In this document: positions 51,500 through 63,639 of the stretch, one piece after another
How positions within the stretch are numbered: position 1 is the stretch's first letter
How the letters are laid out: every line of letters starts with the position of its first letter
Source: Datnioides undecimradiatus
Taxonomy: Eukaryota; Chordata; Actinopteri; Lobotiformes; Datnioididae
Length of the DNA: 64,000 bases
NCBI GenBank assembly: GCA_008933995.1
Contig: WARS01000071.1
Location: 6,334,350 to 6,398,349, forward strand
Direction: 5' to 3'
The notes under the pieces: generated by a model
Database searches by the model: none
Told to the model about the DNA's origin: nothing
The model's input: the letters and a program-made list of their open reading frames with translations, nothing else
Made by a program: the position numbers and the translations under genes

Positions 51500-52169
51500 G
51501 TGGTTGATGTGCTTGAAATCTTGTGCATTTTGTAAGCCTCAGTTAGCAGACAGTCGCTCATAAACCTGGACACCTGCCAAGTACTTGACTCGGTGGAAAA
51601 CCTTGAGGCAAACTTTGCAGGGGAATCTGGATCATGACTTCAAAGCTACTGCATATTCCATTATAATAATGTAGCTCAACAACAATGGTGTTTTTGAAAT
51701 GCATAAAAGACATGTCAAGTTTTGAATGGCCACACTCAGACAACTTCTCTACAACTATAAAATACGAATACATTTTAGCCAGATGACCATTTTGATTGTG
51801 CTGTGCTGTTCTTCGCTGTGCTGTGCCGTATGGGAAAAAGTATCTGATCAATCAGTAAATAGTGTAGTCAAATGTAATGTAATGTATTATTATCTTTAAG
51901 ACTGTCGTGGAAGTGTGCATTTCATTTCCAGTGAAATAAAGAAAAAAGAAAATAGGACTAAATCAATAAATACTACAAGATTTTGATAAATTCAAAAAAA
52001 GGCACAATAAGAGACACATAGCACGAACAGATGAGATCACCAAATGTCATGTAAGCAGAAAGAAAAACATGTTAAAAAGTACACAAAATAAATAATTAAA
52101 TGTAATTAAGAAACTGATTAAATATGATGACAATTTTCTTTATTAAAAAGATAGGAAGCTCTTGATAAT
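51500..52169. other. Intergenic DNA with no supported gene
   Basis: AT-rich sequence with a TGTAATGTAATGTA stretch near 51873. Nothing coding was recognised. Confidence 0.5.
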
Positions 52170-52255
52170 ATGCCGGAGTACCTGGTGGGAACACAGAAAG
52201 ACCCCGCTCACGAATCAAACCCGAGACCTTTTTGCTGTGAGGCGAAGATGTATCA
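52170..52255 (-). repeat. SINE-like fragment
   Basis: GGTGGGAACACAGAAAGACC, CGAATCAAACCCGAGACC and TTTTTGCTGTGAGGCGAAGA match the order of a common fish repeat. Fragment only. Confidence 0.5.
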
Positions 52256-52944
52256 TAAGAATGAATTTGAAAGTTCCAAGTGAGTAAGTTTCTAAAAATA
52301 ATGGGAGAGAAAGTGGTGATAAGGTATTTTCATGCAAACAACCACATATGTAATGTAGTACATGGAAATTAGTGGTGTACTTATTACTGAGTCACATTCA
52401 GGTGTGGACAGGATGTTAAAAGACAAAATGATGGAGTCAGAGCACTTCCTTGTTGCTGAAATATTTGTGGTGGATAGTTTCCAGGTGACCTTAGTTTGAC
52501 TGAGCCCAAAGAAAATTCTGTTGCAAGACATCTGAAGACAAACTGGATGAGAAAAGTTTACACAGTGTAAATTACTGAGAAACATGCTTCTGTAGCTGCA
52601 GCTACCCAGCTAGATTTACTGCTTTTTGAGGGAACATGACAGGTAATTTCACATGTCACAGCAGGCAATGGCACAGGTATAATTACTTACATTTGCATGT
52701 AACTGATTCACATGAATACAGGCTCGGTAACCGGGATGCTTCAATACAATGGGGCCCTAGACACTGTTATTAGAGTCATCCATGAGACTCACAGGTGAAT
52801 CTCACAGATGAGAGTCAGAACTGTCTGCTGTGTGCTGGCTGTGAGTACATAGTACAATAGTATGCTCAGAAGTAAAACCCACAAGAGTGTAAGTGTCGGT
52901 ATCTGCATTAATAAATCATATGTTTTGCTTGATGTGCTCCCAAG

Positions 52945-53026
<82 letters not shown>
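52945..53026. repeat. (GATA)n microsatellite
   Basis: About 20 uninterrupted copies of the GATA tetranucleotide. Confidence 0.97.
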
Positions 53027-53027
<1 letters not shown>

Positions 53028-55355
53028 AAACAGGTGTTTCAAGTAGACCTCTCTGGAATATTATGACTAATTGCCCCATCCTTTATCTGCACCTTACATA
53101 GCACCTCCCTCTTTTTCCTCTTTTACAGCAGCTGCTTCTCAGATGCACGTGCAAGAATGAGAAAGAAAATGAATTTCTCTCTCATTCTCTGTAAAAAAAA
53201 GAAACTTAATTATTGTTGTGTAAATATTGTGTCCTTACTGTGCTTACATGTTATCAAAAGATGGAAACATAATATACATAAATGACATAATAAAATTCAT
53301 ACAAGTGAAAAATTCAACATTTAAAGGATTTATTTAAGCTGCTGAAACATTAGTTTAAAATATGGGTAACTGTCTAGCGTTTGGTAAAAGACATAATTAC
53401 ACATTCATGATTAAATCTGTAAAACTTTGTGGATACGAACATGCGTTTTAAGCTGTTAACACTCAAAAATGCTGCTAATCTGCTGTATCAGGGAGCTTTT
53501 TGATTCAAATATTGTAAAAACTTTATGAAGTTAAGCATTATTTACACAATTTACACATGTTTGTGACATGACCTCTTTTCACCCTGGCCCCAATCCCTTA
53601 AAATCAGTGAGAGGAAAACAGAAAATTCTAATGTGAAATAAACCGAATGGTTTCATCTTTGGCAGAAAGCCTTGTGTGAACTTAGGTGAGAAAAGAGATT
53701 AACAGGTCTGGGTTGGCTATAACAGCATAAAACAGATAAGATAGATTGTATTTTTCGTGAATGGTATTTTATCTTCAGGTGACATCTCTGTTAAAAGTAT
53801 GAACAGATTTAGGAAACAAATACTTACTTGTAGAAACAACATAAATCAAATCCAAAAGACAAAAAATAAGTTTTGTATATTGTTCTCAAGAAGGAAGACA
53901 CATTTCCTATTGGAGAAACCATATTAATGACCTACATTAGAGAGCCTAAGCCAGTTATTACAAATATACTCTAAAGTTCGGCTCCTTTAATGTGCCTTCA
54001 GTATTCACAGTGCAATGGGTACTTGCATCATTTGTGTTCTTGGGCATGCCTACAGCTACAACTATATGTAGATGTAAGTAGATTTCATAAAATGGCCGGG
54101 ACTGAACTGGGGCTCACCTACTGTGAAAATATAGTGTGTTATGTCTGTTTTTTGTTTATATATTCTACTTTCCTTTATCTCAATTTCCTCAGCAACGTCT
54201 GTTTCGTTAAGTTAAAATGGGGTTGAATGTTACCCACGTGTGTGGCTTACAAGTAAAAGCAGATCAAAGGTGTAATTGGGGTGACATGAGGCAAAAACAT
54301 GCTGTCCTCATATGTAGTAATTCAGGACGTTCTGCTCAGTGGGTGTGATTTAGGACATACCTTCGCTGGGATATAATTTAAGGCATTCCTTCTTCTAATT
54401 AAGATAGCATTCATGTAAGTTGCCACACCTCCGCCTTGTTAAAATTATGAGGGCAACAAGAATGTCAGAGCCTCAAGTTCATGACACACACACACACTGG
54501 TGTACCTATTGTTTTAGTGAATGCATGTGAACGTGAGTGATAACAGTGTGTTGTGTCAAGTACAGCCATAGCAAGAGGTAGGAATGTCCAATGAGAGCGT
54601 CACAGTCAAGGTGAACTTCCTCAAAGGACAGCCACAGTTGACAGGCACGTGACAAAAATGGTTGACAAATGGTTCAATCTTCTGTTTCTATGAAAAGAAA
54701 TGATGAGCCATGTACAAAATCTACAGATGCTTCTAACATTAAGCTCAAGCTCGAGCTCATTTGTAAGTTTTTCAATATCCCCTGGAGGATAATGTGACTT
54801 GTTTTAGGCATGTCTTTCCTCGTGTAGCCTTGTACCAAAAAAAAAAAATAAATAAAAAAAAATTAAATATATATATATATAATTAGCTTTATATAAATAT
54901 AAAAGCTTTATTATGATAATAATAATAAAGACACTTAGATGTACGCTGCATGTTATAGTGTTCTAACTTACATAAGAGGGTTGTTTTAACATGTGCGAGA
55001 TTATTAGGTCTCCAGGCAGAGGATTTAAGACAAAACACTTTGTAACCATCGATGACTTTAATATAGTATATTGACTATTGACCACTACTATAGTAGTATG
55101 TATGTGTTGCATGTAGTGTAATGGAAAGGCGCCAACAGGCCGATACTGTATAGACCACCCATGTGTGTTTAATACAACTGATAAAGCTTTGGTGGGGAAG
55201 AAAAAAATGTAATTCACGGGAACTAACAAGGGCGCCAGTTGTTGCCTCTTGTTAGACGATCTTGACGCAAAATACATTTGAAACAGTAAATCAACTGGAA
55301 CAGTGATTTTTGGACGCTTTTGATAATTACAGATGTCAGAGTTTGTGGAAAGTTT
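53027..55355. other. Intergenic DNA with no supported gene
   Basis: AT-rich sequence with simple A/T tracts at about 54836-54885. A plus-strand TTTATT at 54907-54912 is a candidate poly(A) signal for gene E on the minus strand. No gene seen. Confidence 0.45.
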
Positions 55356-58014
55356 TTAGGGCCAGTCACAGCAAAGGCAGCTCTCTCTGAAGACCAGATT
55401 AGCTGGACATTGTTGGATCCAGGTAATGCCATTGGCACAACTATAAAAGGAATCTGGGGCATCAGGTTTTGCATAAAGTCCACCAATCTTTGTTGCGCAG
55501 AAGTTGTCCACTTGGTTTTTGGTTGAAGTAGTGATTGTAGGTCTTGGACGAGGTGTGGTTTGAGGTTGACTGTTGTTTGTAGATGGAGTCACTGGATTTG
55601 GTTTGGTTTGTGTAGTAGGAAGGGGAGGAAGATCTGTAGAAGTAATAGTGAATTATTAGCAGTCTGTACGATCAAAGTTAACAAAAATTGTGAGATGAAT
55701 GCTCTGTGGATTATAAAAGAAAACATTTCAACCAGCAAAAAAATATTTTTTAGTTACCAAGGGCTAAAAGTGAGCGTAGATAGCTAATGAGGACATAGTT
55801 TCCCTGTCCACAGAACTGTCCGTTAAAGTCATCCAGATCCAGAGCCCAGACAAAAGCTCCTCCAAATCTGTTGTCTTTTAGGTAACGGACCTAAATATAT
55901 AACAGTAAAAACACTTCAAAACATATTTACACTCTTAAAACTGCTTTATCTTGACGTAACATCTGGTACTGAAAGACAATTGGGCAGAATTTTAATGAAA
56001 ACACATGACCACCTTTGTCTCAAAGCTTTCTTTGTTGTCATATCCAACCCACTCATTTTGTTTTATGGCATATGGAACCTTCTGGTCCTCAATCAAGTGG
56101 ACAGTAGCCCCTTGAAGAAAAGTGCAAATCTAAAAAGAGGATTACATTTTACATCAATAAAACTAATTTTGAAAACATACTATTACTTAAATTCAATGAA
56201 TTCTAGCCAGTTTTACCTCATAATAGGACCAGAAGCCAGCCTCCCTGGTAAAGGTACCAGCTACAGCAGGACCGCTGGCTGGTGCTCCAACCTGGCTGGA
56301 CTGAGTAGACAGTCGAAATGTTCTCCCGTATGTAGCGAAGCCCATATTCAGCTTTTCTACAGGTGTTCCTTTGTCCCGCCAATACCTCATGGAAAAGTCC
56401 TGAAATGTCAATCAAAGGAGAGACACAGAGCTCAATGAAGGGCAAATTATAACTGAACTTCCAGAGATCAGTGAAGGAAAATGCAAATTAATGTGCTTTA
56501 ACATCCTGTAGAGGACAAGCAGTCTGTGTCATTAAACCATAGGTAGATGGAAACCTGACATTTATGTTAAAATAATCTGATGTTGTCTTTTACAACTGTT
56601 TTTCCATCTCTTGGAGCAGAAATTTCAGTGGACATAAAAGCATTTTGATTTTCATTAAGCACCAACACCAAGAGTAAAAACACTTTGCAATGTTTCAGCT
56701 GTTTTCAAATGGTTTCCAGGCATACTCACAGTATTTAAGTAAACCTGGTCCCCAGTCTCTTCGGATCGCTTGTACAATGGGCTATTATGTCCTGTGACAC
56801 TTTCCCAGGTCCCATGAAAGTCATATGTCATCACATTAATAAAGTCCAGGTACCTGATAAATATGCATGTTAGCGTAGTTTTACAAAAACAAAACCAGCT
56901 AAATTTTCTGTTGGTGATGTGGGGAGTAACATTTTGGCCTACTTTGCTATCTCTGCGATTTCATAACCAGCGTCAATGGTTCCTTTCCCTGCAGCCACAG
57001 CAGCAGAGATCAATAATCTGGGCTTTCCACTTGCTGTTCCCTCAGCTGCATACGCCTCCAGGAGTTCCTGCACACCACAGAATCATGGTAAAAACTCACC
57101 TTGTGGCTCATGTTAAACTGACTTCACTTTAGCAGTAAATATGGATCTGACCTTGCATAGTATTGTAAATTTCTGCTTGTCCTCCAGAGGACTTCCTCTT
57201 GCAGCAGGGTATTCCCAGTCCAGATCAAGCCCATCAAAACCATGTTTTCTCAGGAATTTGATAGACGACTGGATAAATATATTTCTATTGGCTTCAGTCG
57301 ACACCATTGTAGTGAATCTAAACAGCATTCGGGAAAAGACAGGTGTTTCCAAAATGATATATATTCAGTACACTGGTCTTTATTCTTTGTTCTTTTATGA
57401 TAAATATCTCACTTTTGTGTACCAAAGTTCCAGCCGCCCACTGCCAGCAATGTTTTTAGACCTGGATTACTGCAGGAATAAAAAAACAACAACTAGGTTT
57501 TCAGCTATGATTACTTTTCCAAAACACGATGGGAAAACAAATTGTGGTCTGACCTCTGTTTGAGTCCATTAAAGGATTTATAGAGTTCCTCGTCATTCCA
57601 TTCTATAGTGACCAACTCATTTGCGTCATTAATACCAGCAAAGGCATAGATCAGGTGGGTACACAGGTTTGGCTCAATATTTGCAGGCATAAACTTCCCA
57701 TTGCCAGGTCGGTATTGGGACCAGTTGGTGAAATAACACACCAGTCTAGAACATGAGACTAAATGTTGGAAGAGCAAAAATTATTTTTGTTAATCTTTGA
57801 GGAATAATCCATGAAAAGACATTTTAGGCTTTTTTTACTTGCTACCAAGACTTGATATTATTATTTGAACAAACTCACCCAGGCTGGCAAGGGAAAGACA
57901 GAGACCTTGGAAGTTACATGTTTAGTTAGTACATATTTGGTGAAAATGGATTTTAATAAAATAATTTATTGCTCTCCATTGTGTCTTACCTGCAATGACA
58001 ATTAGCTTGTTCAT
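55356..58014 (-). CDS. Chitinase gene E: canonical GH18 + short linker + CBM14
   Basis: Seen: eleven exons (57990-58014, 57879-57905, 57554-57758, 57413-57469, 57152-57317, 56943-57067, 56730-56853, 56217-56399, 56013-56129, 55758-55890, 55356-55633) give 479 residues, close to mammalian acidic chitinase and chitotriosidase in length. Order: signal peptide ([17 protein letters not shown]), GH18 ([56 protein letters not shown]), a short Pro/Thr linker and a six-Cys CBM14 ending CLCCDWP. Every catalytic residue of DxxDxDxE and MxYD is present. Known: such enzymes hydrolyse beta-1,4 bonds of chitin, and in fish serve digestion of crustacean prey and defence. Inferred: an active secreted chitinase. 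It has no expanded repeat in the linker, unlike A, D and F. Confidence 0.93.
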
Positions 58015-58495
58015 GGTGGTAGTACTTGGATGAGCTCTTGTCATGTCACAGAGACAGTAGTGAAGAGCTTTCTTTTGCTGCTGAATAAATAAAACCGAAC
58101 CGTGTTCATTAATCATTAACCAGGATCAAAGTTTCTAACCCAAAAGTTGGACATTAAACTGTTGCTTCATCCAAACAAGCCAAATAAGGGAAGATGAAAA
58201 AAGTTCCCTTCATCTAATACATTGATCTACATAACATGCGCACTAAAAAAAACACCTTAATATAGCAGCTAAAAATCATTCTGTCAACATTTCTCAATGT
58301 TTGGTCTGTCTGACATTTACATAACCTACAGTAGGTGGTGCACACTCCCCGTTTGGAGAACTACTCTAGGAAGCAAAACACTGCTGCACTGCTGTAGCAG
58401 CAAGTTGTCTTTTCGCTATGAACAAAATGCTAAACCTAAATAAATCCATATCAGTCAAAGTATGCGCTTTATTTTAAAAGCATTGACCGTTTTAC

Positions 58496-58565
58496 CTTGC
58501 TGTCAGACAACACTTTCTGATATACCATCTGTGTTCCCTCCAAATTCACCAGACTCCAGACACCA
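58496..58565 (-). promoter_or_regulatory. Possible leader exon of gene E
   Basis: A donor (GCAAG then gtaaaacgg, exon edge 58496) pairs with an acceptor upstream of the ATG (tttattcag, exon edge near 58083). The other copies have a similar non-coding first exon, but no clear TATA box was found here, so this is tentative. Confidence 0.3.
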
Positions 58566-59123
58566 GGCTTAAGTAATTTTACAGAATGTGGAAGCTACTG
58601 CCTTGACTGGTTAGTTAGTCTGTTGCATAGTATTGACTTTAGTGTTTTAAATGTTTACGATTCATCCAATGTCACTGAAGTTGGAGACTGTGATATAATG
58701 GCTCCAGTGTACTGTCAAAAAAGCTGTCTAAAAGCAAAATAAAGCTGTGAATTTTAAAAAAAAAAAAGCCAAAAAAACACAAACCAGCCCTTTAATCCCA
58801 TAATTTCCTGACCGGCAGCAGCAGCAAACAATCAGCATTCTTAAAAAAAGTCTAGAAAGTCTTGTAATGTTAAAGTATACTTTCCCTACTTTCCATTTAT
58901 TCATTTTCTAATGCTACAAGAATGATCCATTGGCCTTTTTAAATCAGCACTTCTTGTGCTTCTTTGGACTTTAGACAAGTGTACCACAGCTTTAATGTAT
59001 GTTCACGGTCACAGTTCTGCTCCTACTATGCTGTACATAAACAACAAATGTTCAGGGATGTGCTTTCTTTAATGCTTTAATTATGTGTTTCATATTAGAA
59101 TCATTACCATGTTATGTTATGAC
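58566..59123. other. Spacer between genes E and F
   Basis: No coding sequence was recognised. TTTATT at 59124-59129 on the plus strand is a candidate poly(A) signal for gene F. Confidence 0.4.
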
Positions 59124-59220
59124 TTTATTATTTCCTACTAATTTGATTAGTACATTAATATGATATTTACATAAATGAAACTTTTAAAAAATAAAACACT
59201 TCATTTAATTAAAGATATAT

Positions 59221-62200
59221 TTAAGGCCAGTCGCAGCACATGCATCTCTCTCTGAAAACAAGATTAGCTGGACATCTCTGGAGGTACGTGTATCCATGCA
59301 CACACTGATAAAACGTGTGGACATCCTTGTCATTTTTGTAGATGCCGCTTGGCTTCCCAGCACAGAAATTACTTCCAGTTGCAATTGTAGTAGTCGTCAT
59401 GGTAGCAGCTGTGGTCGTTCGGGGGACAGCGGTTGTGGTGGCAGCAGCAGTCGTGGTGGCAGCTGTGGTCGTTGTGGCAGCAGCAGTCGTGGTGGCAGCA
59501 GAAGTCGTGGTGGCAGCAGCAGTCGTGGTGGCAGCAGAAGTCGTGGTGGAAGCTGTGGTCGTTATGGGGACAGCAGTCGTGGTGGCAGCAGAAGTCGTGG
59601 TGGCAGCTGTGGTCGTTATGGGGACAGCAGTCGTGGTGGCAGCAGAAGTCGTGGTGGCAGCTGTGGTCGTTGTGGTGTAGAATGTCTGGTTACCTGAATC
59701 CAGGACAGAGCGCAGTGTCCTAATGAGAGGATAAGTTCCCTGTCCACAGAACTCGCCGGAAAAGTCGTCCAGATCTAGAGACCAGATGAAGGCTCCGCCA
59801 TATTTGTTCTCCATCACGTACCGTGCCTGTGGAATATCAGTTACATAGAGGGCTCAGTTTAAAATGCATGTTTTGTTGTTTAATACATTGACAACAACAA
59901 GTAATAGACAAAGACATTGCAAGACCTTTAAAGTATTTGAGAAATTAACTTAAGTAGAAAAAAAACCTCGAAAACAATAACATTTCAAAAAGATAAGACA
60001 CAAAAGATCCAGACACAGCACTGAGTGTTGTTTAGTGTATTCTAAGCATAATCAATGATCAATGTTTCTGTCCACTGTGATAAAGATGTGAGTTCAGTTA
60101 ATATGTTATTCAGTGCTCTATCAGTAGAGTGTGCTAATCTTGGCTGACTTCAGTTTGTTTGTTATTCAGCACCTGTAAAAGCTTTTTATTCTCTGTCTTG
60201 TGCCATGATATTCCATCCTCCTTTCGTGTATCTTCAACTGTACTGTTAGCATATTTCATGTATTGCATTGCAAACAACTACAATTAAATGTCTTGTCTCT
60301 AACACACAAGCGTGTGAAGTTTGGGAGGAAGTAGCCTATGTCTCTGTCTTGTGATTTGCGCACCTCATTTGGATTTCTAATGCTGGGTGAACGCTGCTAT
60401 TTAATTCATATCAATTATATTTACATCATATTGAGATCGGATCATCTTCATCAGTGTTCCGCACATGTAAAAGCCCTGTGATGAGCCAGTCAATCACATG
60501 AATAAGAGTGCCACCCTCTGCTTAATATAAGCTATTACAAACTGCGCACAGTCTTATTGTGATGAGCTCTACCCAGTACTGGTCTCATTGTAGGAAGCAA
60601 AGATTGTGATGCACTCTTGCATTATCTCCATAAACATAGATGTACAGGTAAAAAGTTATTTATTACCTTGATTTCAAAGCTCTGCTTGTTATCAAATCCA
60701 ACCCACTCATTTCCTTTAGTGGCATAAGGCACCATTTGTTCATCAATCCAGTTGAGACTGCCTTCTTGGAGGAAAGTGCATATCTGTCAAAAGGAAATGA
60801 TACTTGAAGGTTGAACATGAATTGTGACTCTGTTTTTGTTGGGCTTTCATATTTAAGTCTGCACTGAGTTTGAGATGCATTATTGTTCTCATGTTGAACT
60901 TTCACTGACCTCATAGAAGGACCAGAAGCCAGGCTCGCGGGTGAAGGATCCAGCAGAGGCTGGTCCGGTGGCTGGCGCTCCTACACCATTAGCTGCCGAT
61001 GACAGGTGAAACGTGCGTCCATATGTGGCAAAACCAAGCAGGAGCTTTTCTGGAGGAGCTCCTTGGTCCCTCCAGTATTTCATAGCAAAGTCCTGATTTA
61101 AAAAAAAAAAAAAAAATCAGTTAGACATCCAACATCTTAGGTTTTGAGCATGATAAGTGAGAATGGTGTTGAGGATTATTCGCTCACCACATTGTAGTAG
61201 ATGTTGTCACCTTGGTCGGAAGAGCTGCGATACAGAGGGCTGTTGTGACCAGTGACTGAGTCCCACGCTCCGTGAAAGTCGTAGGTCATGACATTTATAA
61301 AGTCTAGGAATCTGACAGCAAGCGACACAAGTATGATGATTAAAAAAAAACCCAGCTTTTTTATTTTTAACAAATTTAAAACTGAAAGCTAAATAACTTT
61401 CTATTGTTGGAACTCACTTTGAGACTTCAGCAATCTCATATCCATTGTCAATGTTTTGCTTCCCAGCCGACACTGCAGCTGTGAGCAGCAATCGTGGTTT
61501 TTTGGTCTGTGTAGCTTCGTTTTCAAAGGCAGCAAGAAATTCCTAAACACAAGAGGAAAATAACTGATGACTGTCACATGTAGGAAGTAAGAATATCTGA
61601 ACGAGACATTGCCGTGTGGCAGGTGTGTCCTGTAGAGCTCTGTCAATGCTGTCCATTGGTAGAGGAGTAGATCTCCCCAAACTGACCTGGCAGAGCGCTG
61701 TGAACCTCCCCTTGTCCTCTGGTGGGCTTCCTCGTGCTCCAGGGTACTCCCAGTCCAGGTCCAGCCCATCAAAACCATGCATTCTTAAGAATCTTATAGA
61801 AGACTGGATGAATCTCTGACGGTTGTCTGGAGATGAAGTCATGATGGTAAATCTGTAAACATGTTAAAACGACTATTTTGTTGATGTCCTCATCATTAGG
61901 AGCTGATGTAATTTCTTGAAGCCTTGTGGACTTACTGTGCTGTTCCAAAGTTCCACCCTCCGACAGCCAAGAGCGTCTTCAGCTCAGGGTTCCTGTGCAG
62001 GATATGTGCAGATGCATGATGAACATTGTGCATTTGAAATGACAGTTTAATAGTTTAATACTGTAATAGTACACCTACAATCCCAAAATGTAAGAATACT
62101 CCATTACAAATGAAAGTTATCTAGTCAAAATGTTACTCAAAAGCTGTTTTTTAACTCATGATCATCGCCTTTTAAAAAAACCCACCTCTTTCGGTTTTTT

Positions 62201-62959
62201 GTTTTATTTTATTATAATATTTATTTATTATAAATACCATACTCCCTAAAAGGTGCTGATAGCAATTAGAGTAGGGCTAAGAGATAAGGATTAAAAAATA
62301 AAGAAGTTTCATAGAGTAGAAGAATGAACAACTACACATTAAGAATAAATTGAATTAGTTTTAACCTTTAACTGTCTCCTTGAATGGAGAACTAAATCAC
62401 AATAGCCATGTAGACAAAAACACTGAACTTCATCTGAACAACCCATGTGATGAGCTATTGTTAACTAGCTTGGTACAGCGGGCAAGGGCAACTCACCTGA
62501 TTTTGAGGTCATTAAAGTCTTTATAGAGATCAACATCATTCCACTCGTAGGTCTCCAGCTCATTCGTGGGGCTGATTACTGAAAAGGCGTAGATCAAGTG
62601 TGTGCAGAGGTTGGGGTCCACATTGGCAGGCAGATATTTGCCAGCACCTGGTCTATACTGCGCCCAGTTAGTGAAGTAGCACACCAGTTTGGTAGAAAAC
62701 ACTTTTGGAGAGTTGAAAAATGCTAATTAAGGTCCTGTTTTTAGACAATGGTGGTTAAAACACAAATGACAATGTAAATCAATAATGCTTACCCATCTGA
62801 AGGCACATCAGAAGGGACAGTCCTAAATAAAAATATTGACATGCATGTCAGTATTTTTATTTATATTTTTATATTTTGTGTTGTTGCATGAGATCACCAC
62901 CTTTAAATGAATTAACTGAAGGAATGCAACTTACCAGCCAAGGTTATAAATCGAGCCAT
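59221..62959 (-). CDS. Chitinase gene F: canonical GH18 + Thr/Ala stalk + CBM14
   Basis: Seen: ten exons (62935-62959, 62793-62822, 62497-62701, 61936-61992, 61687-61852, 61418-61542, 61188-61311, 60910-61092, 60667-60783, 59221-59826) give 545 residues. Order: signal peptide ([18 protein letters not shown]), GH18 ([56 protein letters not shown]), about 90 residues of AATTT-type repeats and a six-Cys CBM14 ending CMCCDWP. All catalytic residues are present, so an active secreted chitinase is inferred. Odd: the last intron of the other copies is absent or not needed. The old donor (gtaacc at plus 59688-59693) is kept, but the frame reads straight through it ([12 protein letters not shown]). 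The second exon is 30 bases instead of 27. Confidence 0.92.
59395..59680 (-). repeat. Coding minisatellite of the gene F stalk
   Basis: Units encode [17 protein letters not shown] and shorter AATTT forms, built on GTGGTGGCAGCAGCAGTC-like DNA on the plus strand. Unit sequence and length differ from genes A and D. The long open frames on the plus strand are by-products of the repeat. Confidence 0.85.
59827..60666. other. Long intron of gene F
   Basis: This 840-base intron separates the last two exons of gene F. It is AT-rich and holds no recognisable coding sequence. Confidence 0.6.
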
Positions 62960-63149
62960 GTCCTGTCAGCTTAGCCACACTCAGTGAGCTACAACAATGA
63001 AAAAAATGTGAGTATGTTATGCGCCACAAACCTTTATTTTTGATGAAAGTTTGTGTAGATTGCTCGTGGAAAAATACTACATTGGACGCAAATGTCGACA
63101 TAGGGGCCGAACTTCGGCTGTTCAATAAGAAAATAATAACAAAAAGGCT

Positions 63150-63430
63150 TACAGTGGTAGGTAGACGCAGGCAGGGTCCAAAAACAAAAACAAAAACAGG
63201 AAAAGCAGACCAACAAGACAGGTAAAGTCCAGGGGAAAACAAAGTAAAAGTCCACAAAGAATGGGAAAATACAAGGGAGAGCCAGACGCAGGGCGCACTA
63301 GGTACAAAGAACAACGACGATCTGGCAAAGACTCGGATGAAGACCCACACAAAATACACAAGGTATGCAAGGATGATGGGACCAGGTGATACACATCAGG
63401 GTGTGGCAGACGATGACACACGTGCGAGAC
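63150..63430 (-). repeat. Dispersed fish repeat in the 5' UTR intron of gene F
   Basis: On the minus strand it reads CTTTGCCAGATCGTCGTTGT and TTTTTGGACCCTGCCTGCGT, matching a repeat common in teleost genomes (LTR- or LINE-tail-like). It lies between the non-coding first exon and the ATG exon. The family is not assigned. Confidence 0.5.
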
Positions 63431-63566
63431 GCACCGAAGCAGGAAGTGCAGTTAACAGCAGCATCGAGCGGAGTTTATTATGGAAGATAAAACAGGACAT
63501 CACCGACTGAGCCCATGAAACCTGTGAAATGAAGACTTCAGACACTCCTGCGTACTGATGACTTAC

Positions 63567-63625
63567 CTTTTCCCGGGTGACTGGCTGGATGTGCGTACGA
63601 TCCCAACTGGGGGTCCTTTTTATAG
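63567..63625 (-). promoter_or_regulatory. Gene F promoter TATA box and leader exon
   Basis: TATAAAAA on the minus strand (plus 63617-63624) is the clearest TATA box in the array. About 30 bases on, a leader ends at a donor (GGGAAAAG then gtaagtca, exon edge 63567). A matching acceptor (gttgtag) lies at plus 62993. Confidence 0.6.
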
Positions 63626-63639
63626 GCGGACCAGGGTTA

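Noticed and set aside
52789-53079. A minus-strand frame with Ile-Tyr-Leu-Ser repeats
   Set aside because: It is a translation of the (GATA)n microsatellite and has no other protein features.
59296-59723. Plus-strand frames rich in Ser/Gly/Arg, Val/Ala or Gln/Trp
   Set aside because: These are three antisense frames of the gene F stalk repeat.
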